Below are positions 13,019 to 23,642 of a stretch of 64,000 bases of DNA, one piece after another (positions within the stretch are counted from its first letter, which is position 1; each line of letters begins with the position of its first letter). The translations under genes were made by a program, and so were the position numbers. The notes under the pieces are model-generated. The model was not told the origin of the DNA and ran no database searches. It worked only from the letters and a program-made list of their open reading frames with translations. This DNA is from Paramecium tetraurelia (Eukaryota; Ciliophora; Oligohymenophorea; Peniculida; Parameciidae), in assembly GCF_000165425.1 (NCBI RefSeq), contig NW_001799444.1:1-64000 (forward strand). Reading direction: 5' to 3'.

Positions 13019-13213
13019 TCAAGATGAGAATTTGCCTGTTCTATTCCAATTATCAATAAGTCTTGCCTTCTCCTTTGAAATACATTCCAAGAGCTCTCGA
13101 TGATATTATTAACATAAATTAGGATCCTAAGCTGATTCTTAACAAGATTTCATTCTGCATCCAAGGGGTTTGCATCTTTATTCTGCTAAATGGTGTAATC
13201 TGACTATATCCAT
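13019..13213 (-). CDS. Twin CX9C (CHCH) protein, CMC4-like
   Basis: A 64-residue uninterrupted frame. Cys residues form two CX9C motifs: CKPLGCRMKSC (residues 14-24, with an extra Cys inside, as in human CMC4) and CQQYHRELLEC (residues 34-44). Such proteins are imported into the mitochondrial intermembrane space by Mia40-driven oxidation and act in respiratory-complex assembly. The extra Cys and small size favour CMC4 over other CX9C proteins, but the family assignment rests on Cys spacing. No intron. A longer antisense-like frame in the same DNA carries an in-frame TGA and was set aside. Confidence 0.7.
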
Positions 13214-13343
13214 CGATCAAATGCTATATATTATTTATATTATAATTAAATAAATAAACACAATTAAAGTATATATATAATAAATTATAATATAAAGAAA
13301 AATAATGAATTATGCATTAAATGTATGTAAAATTATAGAATAA

Positions 13344-13596
13344 TCATGCATCTGTTTGAGTTTTTTATCTCCAAGTTTTATAATCTGGATCATACATGAA
13401 ACCTTTTTCATTTGAAAACATGTAATCTATTAATTAAGTTTGAGAATGATATCATACCTATCATTAACACTATTCCAAACATAAATGAAATAGTTAACCA
13501 AGCAAATCTAACAGCATCAATGGTCACAGCTGCAAATAATAATGTGATTAAGACGATCGTGAAAATAAGCGATTAGGAACATGAACAGCACGCCAT
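13344..13596 (-). CDS. Small two-helix membrane protein
   Basis: About 73 residues after removal of a 31-nt intron (13427-13457), which joins the second helix to a C-terminal tail GFMYDPDYKTWRQK. The N terminus is Cys-rich (MACCSCS) and may be acylated. Two hydrophobic segments (LIFTIVLITLLFAAVTI and AWLTISFMFGIVLMI) predict a hairpin in a membrane. Not recognised; no family can be named. The intron is required, since the unspliced frame meets TGA right after the second helix. Confidence 0.6.
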
Positions 13597-13744
13597 TTAT
13601 TATTAATATTTATTATTTATGTTTGAATTATGGATTAATACATCATTTTTTTCTTCTCAAACTTGTTTTTTGAGATCGAAACCAATAGCCTTACACTACT
13701 CTCTTCTTTATTGTGTTTTGTCACTACTTCAACGAAGGTCTAAA

Positions 13745-14467
13745 ATGCTTAAAAATAATGGACTTAATTTATCATAAAAAGCTGAAGACCATACATATGG
13801 TTGTATTGAAAGTCAAACCTTAAATCCTACAAAGGAGATAGATATCGAGCATATTCTTGCAGATTATAAGTTTATGAAAATGTTAAAAGATCCTAAAGTC
13901 TATCCCTACTTATTCCCAAAAAGAAATTAGGCTTAAGTTTTCTTTTTTGATAATCAATATTTTTAGAAATATAAATCTAAATAGTAATTATGGAAAAACC
14001 GTGTTTCTCAAAGTAAATCTTAGTATTTTTCAATAATTCAGCAGCAAGAACATTTTTTATTTAGCAGATCCATATATTTTCTCTTTAAAGGTGATTGTAA
14101 ATTGTAATATCCATCTAAAACAAGTGATAAGTGTGTTTTTTCAATGAAGATTTAATGTTGATATTTGATTTTTTCAGAAAACTTTGATTCCACGTCAGAA
14201 GATCTAGAAGTAATATCCATTAACACTGGTTTCCACACACCTACAAAGGCTCCAATTGCTAAAGTTTTATCGGCTACAATTAGTCCTTAGAATAAAGAGT
14301 AAGGTATGCAATCTATTTTTTCTTTCGGAATTGGAGAACCCAATGAAATCCAATATATGTAGTTAAATTGGCTAATTGGCTATCTTAATTAAGGACAAAC
14401 AGAATTAGGAGTAGTTCATGAAGATTCTAAAAATGCTAAACTCAATACATTTTAATCAACTTGGAGA
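13745..14467 (+). CDS. Uncharacterised protein, 3' end unresolved
   Basis: The ATG at 13745 opens a frame rich in Lys, Asn, Gln and aromatic residues (HILADYKFMKMLKDPKVY; FPKRNQAQVFFFDNQYFQK). It meets TGA near 14159 and is probably continued through a short intron at about 14158-14178 to a Ser/Thr-rich part (STSEDLEVISINTGFHTPTK). From there the frame stays open to about 14880, deep into the convergent minus-strand gene, so the true end was not found; 14467 is a placeholder set by the neighbour. No domain recognised. Confidence 0.4.
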
Positions 14468-15200
14468 TCAACCAAGTGCAGTCATTCCTTTTTTCACAGT
14501 TCTTAAATATACTATTTTGGATAAAAATTTCAAGACATCCTTCTTTTATTCATGAACTTGATAGTTTTTTGCGGTTTTCTTGGTTTCTTTCAAGGTTTCA
14601 TGAATAAAGTTTTATCTATTTTCTAGTTCTATTTCTAACAATAATGGTTCAAACTTCAGAATTCTTAAGAATATCATCTCTTCCATTTAGATTAAATTCA
14701 TTCTCGTTTTCTTATTCCTCAGTAAACGTATAAACTTTTCCGCTAATCATTTTTTTACTCAAACTCTCTTTCCACATCCATTTAGACTACAATCGAATTT
14801 CGATTCCTACATTCCTCCTTTGTTTATCAAATTATTTCTAAAAATCAGTTAGTTTGGTTCTTCAAATTTTGATTTGTTGTGATCGTCTTCTCTTGTTAAC
14901 CCAAATACACGACTTATAATCGATGTCAATGATGAAGTTCCCACATTTATTTATCATCTTTCTTTTTTTTTAAAATATAGGAATCCAAATAATCTGAGTG
15001 CAATTTTAACTCTCAAATGAGTCAAATGTTCTATCTGATAGTTAGCTATATGAGCATAAAACAAATTTTGTTTATTTTCGATCATTTTTCTTGGTATTGC
15101 TACATTAAACAATCTCATCAAATTTTATTTTATATAAATATGCTGATCATCACTATCCTCTCCTCTCATCTAATAATATTTCTTTGTAATTTGAACTTCT
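14468..15200 (-). CDS. Uncharacterised helical protein, 5' exons unresolved
   Basis: The 3' part is convincing: from about 14735 down to TGA at 14468 a helical, charged frame (EKFIRLLRNKKTRMN...NFIHETLKETKKTAKNYQ...KKDVLKFLSK) stays open. Upstream two alternative frames both look coding. One joins through a 22-nt GT...TAG intron near 14741-14762 but carries a TGA further up; the other (REDDHNKSKFEEPNQLIF...FDCSLNGCGK) would need that intron to be 21 or 24 nt. The problem coincides with a run of seven A, so a sequencing or real indel is possible. Family unknown. Confidence 0.4.
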
Positions 15201-15417
15201 TATATATCCCATTTATAGAATCAAAGATAATCATATGTTTATAAATAACCATGTTTTTTACAAACAACTGTCATTCTTAAAAATTCTCAACTTAGATTAA
15301 GACTTGTATATCATTAATTGTCTCCTATTATTACAACATCACTAGAAATTTTCAATATATTATATTTATAAATTGTTTATTAGAAAATCTAAGCTAATAA
15401 AAATTTTATTAATTCAA

Positions 15418-16002
15418 ATGAAAATATCTGACGAAATCATTCTAATGTATAATATTCTAAGAATTCTGGGCTGGAGTCAAACTATGGCCTTAATAATTTA
15501 CTAAACCAAACATGATATTGATGACATTTCAAATATTTTAAACATAGTCAAAGCTTTGACTATTGGAAAATGTTTCGAAATTGTTTTCATTAAACAATGC
15601 CAAGTTTTCTCTCAAAGGAATATATTGAAATATTACATATTTCTAATGAGGCTCATATTTTAATGGTATTTCATGAGACCCTAATTATGTTTTTGCTCAT
15701 TTAGACAGACTATTAGTGGTTGGGCATTTATGGAAATTACTGAATCATTGTATTACGTCAGCAAATCTGAATTTATGAAAAAATTATTTTCGCTTTTAAT
15801 ATTTATCTTTGTCCCATTTACTTTAATAGGAATGATTAGAGTGATAAATCGAATAATTGAAAAACAAGAATAAGAAGATTATTTCAAGAGATTATTCCAA
15901 TCGATTCTTGTAATATTTGTTGCTATTCAACTTTATATCAATTTTAAAAGAATTGATTTTGGATAAAGCAAGGTAGGAATTCGTAAAACTAAAGCATTTT
16001 GA
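15418..16002 (+). CDS. 3-hydroxyacyl-CoA dehydratase-like (HACD/PHS1, PTPLA family)
   Basis: 194 residues in one open frame with several hydrophobic helices. The start MKISDEIILMYNILRILGWS matches the family's N terminus (LLYNVLxxLGWS), followed by KALTIGKCFEIVF in the place of the LEILH segment, and WAFMEITESLYYVSK in the place of the WSxxEIIRYSFY block that carries catalytic residues. In intact enzymes, which dehydrate 3-hydroxyacyl-CoA in very-long-chain fatty-acid elongation in the ER, that block has Arg-Tyr; here it reads Glu-Ser. The protein may therefore be a divergent or inactive paralogue. No intron needed. Confidence 0.65.
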
Positions 16003-16164
16003 TTAACTTAATTATATTTATAATTAGAACGCTATATAACTATTTCACTAAGCTATATAAGATATCATAAACTGATTTAAACAATTCAAAATGAAATTAC
16101 GAGACAATTTTCATTAATTAATGAAAAATATGTTCTTAAAATAAATGTTTTCTCTTTCATTTCT

Positions 16165-16228
16165 TAATCTCCTTTAATTACCATATGGATTATTAATAAT
16201 CTCCTTTATTTGCCATATGGATTATTAA
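16165..16228. repeat. Two imperfect 32-bp tandem repeats
   Basis: Units 16165-16196 and 16197-16228 share the core CCATATGGATTATTAA and the flank TAATCTCCTTTA, differing at about two positions. They lie in the 333-bp gap between the dehydratase-like gene and the first K+ channel, about 110 bp before the channel's ATG. Apart from this the gap holds nothing recognisable. A promoter role is only a guess. Confidence 0.8.
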
Positions 16229-16335
16229 TTATCTATAAATATATGTTATGGTTGAGATTCAACAATAATTTCTTGTATTTTGGCAATCATTTCATTATAA
16301 TTAAGAATTGAAAATAATTATTATTCAGTCAATAA

Positions 16336-18805
16336 ATGCAGCTTATAAGTGATCGTGAAGATCCAGAACACTTAATAACCTAGGGAGCATGTTCTGTAGA
16401 CATTCCAATATAAAGAAACAGACCCTCCTCTCAATATATGTTTCACGGTTCCTAGAACAGAAAATTAAAAACTTAAACTACTGTTTCTATATTTGGGTAT
16501 TGCAGTTGATTAATTGACAGGACATTTAATACCTAAGAAGATAAAACTACAATAACTAGAGATACTAGGAGTGTATTTGTAAGGATTGTAAGAAAATTGA
16601 TCATCATATAATGTTTTTTTGATTCATTAGAATAATATCGAAAGGAGAGATTGTAATAGAGAATAGAGTTTTATTTTTAAAAAAGAACGAAAATGATTCC
16701 ATTTTATCCAGATGATTGCTTTATTGTTTTGTGGATGAAAGTCATAACCCTACTGTAATTTTGCTCATGCATAATTTACCCGCTGTTTATTACATTCAAT
16801 TAGTTAGAAGGAGACTTACAAATCATAGTGATTATTTTGGATATATTTTTCTCATTAGACATGCTGTTAACATTTTTGACAGCATACATCGATGAAACAT
16901 CTTCATTAAAAATAAATATTTTTGATATTGCAACACATTATTTAAAAACATGGTTCACCTTTGATTTAATATCAATTTTTCCTTGGATTTAATTAGGTTT
17001 GGATGATTTGAGATTTTTCAGGCTTTGCAGAATATTAAAATATTTTATATACAAATAAAAGCATAGCTATAAAGGTTAAGCAGAACAACAAAAAGTGGTG
17101 CCATCATTTATGCCAGATAATAATATATAATTGAAGGAAGGAATTAAGTTTATAATTGATGTTATGGTGACAGCTTTTCTATTGATTCATATATTTGCTT
17201 GTGGATATCATTATTTGCTAGAGATAGAATATATAGATGCCTTTTATCAGTCTACTCAAACCATAACTACTATTGGATATGGTGATAGTTCTAAATTCAT
17301 AATTTACGAATATCAAACTTTATGGCTGATTGTAGGAGTAGGGTTTTATACTTTTACAATAGGAGATTTTGCATACATGATGTAAAGATCAGGGATTAAT
17401 TAGGATGATGAATGCTATTTCTAATTAGAATAATTGTGTTATGTATCTGATTTCCCAGAAAAGATAAAAAATTAGTTTTAGAGATTCATATCAACCAATT
17501 TAAATAATAATGCCTTCTGGTCAAGTTACCATAAGAAAATGGTTCACGATTTGCCATATTAAATATAAAACTATTTGGTTTTAAGTGGAATGCTTCAAAT
17601 TTGTGAGGCTGTGCCTTTCTTTATGCAGGATATCAATTTTACAATAGAATTACTAAACAATGTCCAATTCTTTGTAATAGAAGAGAATGATCTAATTTAT
17701 AGAGAAGGATAGAATTCGAATGAGATTTATTTTTTATTACAGGGCGATGTGAGAATTATGACAAAGAAAAAATTCACCTTATTAAATATCTTGGAAGGTA
17801 CAATGTTCGGAGAATTCGAAGCGATAGAAGAAACACTAAGAGCGACTTACGCTGTAGCTCTATAAAGATCGTTGATTTTAAAAGTTGATTATGCAATATT
17901 AGAAAAATCTATGAAGATGAGTCCAAATTTATACTTTGAAGTTTAGCAATTATTTCATAGAAGACGCAAATTGCTGATAAATAATTTAAAAGTTGAGAAA
18001 TGTATGTATCTATGAACCATATTAGTTAGCTTAACGAAACAAGATTAGGAGATCGGTTTTAATACAATTCAGCCATGAATAATTGCAATATACTAGATAA
18101 GAGATGAAAAAGTAAAGAGAAATAAGAGAACTAAAAAATATTAACGAATATAATCAATTGGTACTCCAGTTATTGATAGATAAAAAGAGACATAAATATG
18201 ACTAATTATTAGCAAGATTTAAGTCTGTTGTGTTTCGAATTATTCATTTCAATTAATAATTGAATCGAACTCCTCCAGAAGATTGGAAAGATTTAGATAA
18301 TTACAACTTAATTAAGAGAGTATTTCCACTGCGTTGTTTGTCAGATAAGTTTTAAATATTTTTTCGGAAATCCTCATCAGTCCATAGTTAATCAGTTCAT
18401 CGAAGTTCTATTCGGCGAAGAATTGACAATGAGAAATATACTAAGTATCATTGGAGACTAAGTGATGTTTAAATAAAATAGATTATTTTAATGCATAACA
18501 AAAGATCAGTGAAAGTATATCCAACTTTAAGCAACATCGTTTCAACTTACTAAGGAGGTACTGTAGCATCTTCTCCTTAGAGAATAAATAGGTATTACCC
18601 AAGATGGATAAAAGATTTGGTGTAAGAGGAATACACTTCAGAAGAGATGGAACAATTTATATGGAAATATAATCAAATCAATAAAAGATTAGATAGAATA
18701 GATAAAATGTGGACGAAAGGATTAATCCTCAAATTTGACAAGTTTAAGTTGAAAAGTTAGAATGATTTAGATCATCTTGATACGGAATCTTCAGATGAAA
18801 AATGA
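16336..18805 (+). CDS. Cyclic-nucleotide-binding-domain K+ channel
   Basis: Six-helix voltage-gated-like K+ channel of about 800 residues. The selectivity filter TTIGYGDS lies at 17263-17286, S4 is weakly charged (RFFRLCRILKYF), and a cNMP-binding domain follows (EENDLIYREGQNSNEIYFLL; GTMFGEFEAIEE), then a long basic, Ser-rich tail. The phosphate-binding cassette lacks the usual GEXXLL..RXA form of strong cAMP binders, though GEFEAIEETLRATY aligns with it. Introns at 16497-16520 (24 nt) and 18002-18029 (28 nt) keep the frame. Expected in the plasma or ciliary membrane. It is followed 140 bp on by a kelch gene, an order repeated at 52.9-57.3 kb. Confidence 0.88.
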
Positions 18806-18945
18806 AACCTTAATGAGCATCTGCTTCTTTTTCTTTTCAATTCTTTTATGATTATTTATATGAAATTTTTTAATGAATTACTTTTTTTAAGAACATAAGT
18901 TAAGTTTCCTTTACAATTATTATTTTATTTGTCTATAATTACTGA

Positions 18946-20725
18946 ATGAATGCTGCTAACTTAAATTTAGAAAGAGACAATTATAAGGATTTATTGAAGA
19001 GTATAAAGGATGAATCAATGCAACTGGCCATACGACATCAAAGCAATTCATAACATGTTTTGGAGAAAAAAAGGAAATAAAAAACTGAAACTGATCATAA
19101 ATTCACGTTGGCTCTTCCAAGCATAGAAAACAGTACCTTAGAAGATATTTCATCTCATTTTCATTCCATTCGAAGAAGCTAACCAGGAGGATTTTGTGAA
19201 TTAATAGCCAATAAATCTTAATAAAAGTTTATTTAGCAAAGCTTTCTAGAATTACAAAGAAACAAAATGTCTCAAACGTATAGAGACATTAATTTAAGCG
19301 AAAGGAAATTTAAATCCATGCAACGTAAAGTTCCTCATCGAGAACCATTAACATTAAAATATTTAGAAAAATAATTAGGAATATCGAAAACCCCAGAAAA
19401 ACAAATTTTGCCCACTGTTTAAAGACAATAATAATAGAAAAGAAAGATTACAGAGGAGGACATCAAAGAAGAATAGCCAATTGTCTCATTTTTTGAAGAA
19501 ACTTTAAACTCTTATTCTTACGCTGTCCCTAGTAGAAGAGAGTCTGCCTAGATTGGAGTTGTCAGAGATAGAATGTACGTCTATGGAGGAATGAGTGGAG
19601 CTGGAATAAATAATGAAATTTGGTGGTTCGATTTAAGTAAATATTTAAATAAAGCCAATAGAAAAGCAGGAATGGAGTAATTATTGTTCAAATGTTTAAT
19701 TATTTATAACCAGCCATTCAATGGTGGTATGGAAATAGTTTCTAGTGTTATTTGGAGGATCTGGGTATTATGATCATAAAATGAAAATCAGGTAAGTGTA
19801 TTCCACACTCGGATTCTTTAATACAATAACTAACTAGTGGACAACATCTTTGGAATCAGTGGAACCCAGAAGAGAACATAAAGCTTCAATACTCTTTGGA
19901 AAATTGATGGTAATAACAGGTGGATTAGATTCAGCAGAAAAACTACTGGATGACACCTTAATTTATTCTTTGGAGTCTAAGAGATGGACTGGTTAGAAAT
20001 TGATATTCGAAGAAGGAATTGCATAGCATGCTTAATGCACCGCATATGATAATAAGAGAAATATTGAAACTGTTTATATTTTTGGTGGATAAACTGCAAA
20101 ATTGAACTCATTTCCTTTAATGAAGATGACATTTTACGGGCTTCATCCTGTTGGTTGGGAGAAAGTGTAATATTCAGGTTAAGCACCTGAGGGTAGATAC
20201 AATCATACCATGGAGAATGTTGGTGATTATTTGATTCTGATTGGTGGCAGATCCTAAGAGAAGAAGGAATACTAGAATGAGATCTATATTTTCCATCTTC
20301 AAAAGAGTTATTGGACTATAGCTTAAAGATAAGGGTTGTAAACAAAAAGATGGAGTCATTCTAGTTGTGTATATGGTAGCAACATCCTATGTTTTGGAGG
20401 AATAGGTGAAAATACATATTTGCCTCCTCACATTTATTAAATAGAAACTGATAACTTCAAAATCAAAGGCAAGATTGTGGTTGTTAAACCATTATCAACT
20501 ATAGATGAAGAATTCGCTAGCAACAGTCCTCCTATGATAATCACAAGAGAGTAGGAGTAAGATTCTAAGAAGGTTTGTCGATTGGAGAAATTCAGAAAAG
20601 CAAGAAAAATGTATGAACAAATTACAACTTATTTGCCGTTGCCTAAGTTGAAAACACCTAAAATGAGATACGATCTCTTAATTCATTTTGTTAAGAACGT
20701 ACTGAAATAAATTGGTTATATCTGA
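18946..20725 (+). CDS. Kelch-repeat protein (first of two)
   Basis: About 585 residues. A charged N-terminal third containing KVPHREPLTLKYL is followed by kelch repeats with the diagnostic double Gly: MYVYGGMSG, FLVLFGGSGYY, LMVITGGLDS, VYIFGGQTAK, YLILIGGRSQ and ILCFGGIGEN, consistent with a beta-propeller for protein binding. One 25-nt intron at 19637-19661 restores the frame within the first repeat. The KVPHR motif and what follows resemble the second kelch protein at 55495-57347, so the two are probably paralogues. Partner unknown; proximity to a K+ channel gene in both places suggests, but does not show, a shared process. Confidence 0.88.
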
Positions 20726-20807
20726 ATATAATTAGAATAAATATTCTATTCATTTTAAATTTAAATAATGGTAATATAATTATTTTATTGAAATTATATA
20801 TACTCAT

Positions 20808-22914
20808 ATGGATGCCATGAGTTGTAATGTCTGCGGAAATAGATTGGTTATTAAGGGTATTTCACTTGTTTGCACTGGATGTGGAAATGCTACTGTATGA
20901 AAATATCACTTATAATTAGAGAAGCAATCATATATTCTCAACTGAACAAGAATATTAAAAATAAATACTCAAAAGAACTACCTCGCATATAATGCAAAGG
21001 AGAGAAAGAGAAATTCAACTCAATCTTACATTATCAGAACACATTAAATAAAATTGGATATAATATTTAGCAGCATTTACTAAGTTTATTAATTTTATAG
21101 GAAAGCAACTAAATTTAGATATCAAACCACTTTTTTCAAGATATTTGCATCATCACATCAATCAGCCGGTCAATTCAAATTGGACTATAGCAAGGAAGGG
21201 ACATTAAGCATTTTCTGAGAATAGAGTTGTCAATTCCAAATACAAATTTAATAATTCCAATACAGAATCAACACTCAATATTAAAGTAGAAGATGACTTT
21301 GATCATGATTTCGAAAAATAACTATAAAATAATTTTACACAGGATTAATAAAATTAAAGTTCTATAATAGAAATTTAATAAATTAAAAAGAAAATATCCA
21401 AACCAAAAACACCATTCTATTAAAAAAGAGTCATCAAACTTTAATTAAAATAAGGAAGTAATCTAGGTTAAACTCTTTCTAAAAGAAAACAATCAGTCCA
21501 TAGAAAAGGATCTCAGATACTAGACATTCCTGTTAATTAAGATAAATCAACATTTATTAATGGTTTACTTTCTTCAACTAATCTTACAAATACAATTTAT
21601 TATGCTTTGATTGAAATCTATTTTGAAAAATACTACAGTACCACAACCAATGATTTAAATTTGGCAATCAAAAAGATTAAAAACATTAAAACTAATTCAA
21701 ATAATACTCAAATTCTCTCCCTTAAATCAATAAGCTAAGAATTGCTTTAAGAAATGTCTCCCTTCTTATAAAAAGAGTATGTATTAGTTTAAGATATCCT
21801 AATTTATATGTTAGGATGCCCAAATAGTTTTTACGAGATGTCTGAACAGTGGAATCATTTTGATTTCAAGACTCTCAACAAAAATCTAAAGAAAAGAAAT
21901 GTGAATTTTATTTCCAGAAAAATAAAGTACATTTAACAATTTTTGAAATCCTGTTAATAAAAGGAAATAAACACATAGGAAACTGATGTAACAGTCAATA
22001 TAAACAACAAACTTTTTTCAAAAAAAAAATTAAATCTGATACCATTAGATTTTACTTTTGGGCTAATTCTGATATATGCTACAAATCTGATCTAAGGAAA
22101 TAAGTTATTTCCAAGCAAATTAATCTAATTGATAAAACAAAAAGAAATCAATTATTTGGAAGGGTTTTCTCATTTAATGGGTGACACTACAAATCAATAT
22201 TTAACAATCCCTTAGCATCTGCCTAAATCTGGATTCATTAGACATCAAGCTGTGAAATTATTAAAACAATTTAATATTGAATATTAGGAATCTAATAGAG
22301 AATAGTTTTTAGATATGTTCAAAAGCATTTGCATTGAATTGAAAATATCTCAATAAATCTATAGTATTGCATTGACATTTGAGTAAAAGTACTTTATCAA
22401 TTTCAATATTCATAATAGTCAACACGATATCTATTCTTGTAGTTTAATCTTGTTGGCATTTAAATATTATATTTACATTGATAAGTTAAGCGCAATTAAA
22501 GATTTATCTTTGGTTTTTGAATATTGCAAGAATATCTAACCTTACGATTACAAAGATTTAGAGGATTGTACCCTAGAAAATTTAAGATAAAAATTGAATG
22601 CTTTATAAAATTTTGATCAATATTACGGTGATAGGGATCTGAATATAAAGTTGAATTCAAAATTATAATAATTAGATAGTTATTTTGAATAGCAAATAAT
22701 ACAAGAATATCATAAGCAGGTTTAAACTGTCGAGATAACAAATGAAGTCAAAATAAATATCATTCATGAGGATTGGGACTTTTATAAAACAGGGGATTTT
22801 GAGTTTGAGGCTCCAGAAGTAAGATTTTTGGAGATGAAATTAAGTAATTACATTGACGATGATGAAAATTCTATAATTAATTTATTTCATGAATTGGAAA
22901 GAGTCTTGGTATGA
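20808..22914 (+). CDS. TAF1B/Rrn7-like RNA polymerase I core factor (TFIIB-like)
   Basis: About 690 residues. The N terminus carries a zinc ribbon of two close Cys pairs, CNVCGNRLVIKG...CTGCGNAT, as in TFIIB-related factors. A 25-nt intron follows at 20895-20919. The middle is a low-complexity basic linker, and the C-terminal half has helical blocks that could be the diverged cyclin folds of TAF1B/Rrn7, which recruit Pol I to rDNA promoters. The single-CXXC-pair ribbon at the extreme N terminus plus protein length favour TAF1B/Rrn7 over TFIIB or Brf1, but sequence similarity is low and the call is an inference. Confidence 0.5.
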
Positions 22915-23024
22915 TCAATTGTGTATAGCAACAGGAATAATGAAAATACTTAAATAAATATCTTATGATTATGTTATTTTAATATGATTATTATATGAAA
23001 ATTCTTCACTGCAGATGCACTGTC

Positions 23025-23264
23025 TCAGCATAGTTGATTAAAAATCTCATATGAGTACTTGATGCTCCGGCATGGTAAACAGCACATTTCTCTATAGAAA
23101 TTATTAAATTTGATTAGATTACTTAAACATTCTGTTTCGGACTCATTAAAATCTCTATTCACTTTTAATGCTCCACATCTTTTACTGCAATCTTTGGTTG
23201 CTCTTGTCATATAATGCAATGCTTAAGCACCAACTCCCCAATCAATTTCTTGTTCTTCAGACAT
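23025..23264 (-). CDS. Small TIM-like protein with incomplete second Cys motif
   Basis: 79 residues, no intron. The segment HYMTRATKDCSKRCGAL...ESETECLSNLIKF follows the small-TIM (Tim8/9/10/13) pattern: CX3C, a helix-loop with the conserved Glu, then a Cys where the second CX3C should begin. The last Cys of that second motif is Asn here, while additional Cys residues (MCCLPC) follow about 15 residues later. True small TIMs are intermembrane-space chaperones for membrane-protein import held by two disulphides; whether this one folds the same way is uncertain. Start is the first ATG of the frame (MSEEQEIDWGVGA). Confidence 0.55.
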
Positions 23265-23609
23265 TCGATGAAATGTTTAATATTAAAAATATTAATACTT
23301 GATTGAATATAATTAAATTTTATAGCATTCCAAATAAGTACAAAAAGGTTTATGTGGACTGTATCAATGGGTCATATAATATTGACTTATTTATTAAAAG
23401 ATCAATAAGTTGTCTAATGATTTGAGAGGAGTTAAGTGAGTGAGATAGTAGAATTCTCAATTTTAGCTTCCTGAGTTATAAAAAATGGGGGAATAAATTT
23501 GTTACTATTTAAAAATATATTTGAGATTGGTTGAAGGATGATTTAATTTATTTAATTAAAGAGTAGAATGAATATAAATAATAAGTATTTAAGTTTTATA
23601 GAAAATAGA
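23265..23609. other. 345-bp gap
   Basis: Divergent gap between the small-TIM-like gene and the ABC transporter gene. AT-rich; no gene or repeat seen. In-frame ATGs at 23610 and 23643 at its right edge are alternative starts of the transporter. Confidence 0.5.
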
Positions 23610-23642
23610 ATGTATACCGTGAATAATTTTTTATATATTAAA

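Noticed and set aside
15017-15244. Hydrophobic plus-strand frame
   Set aside because: Typical antisense of a Lys/Asn-rich minus-strand gene; no independent support.
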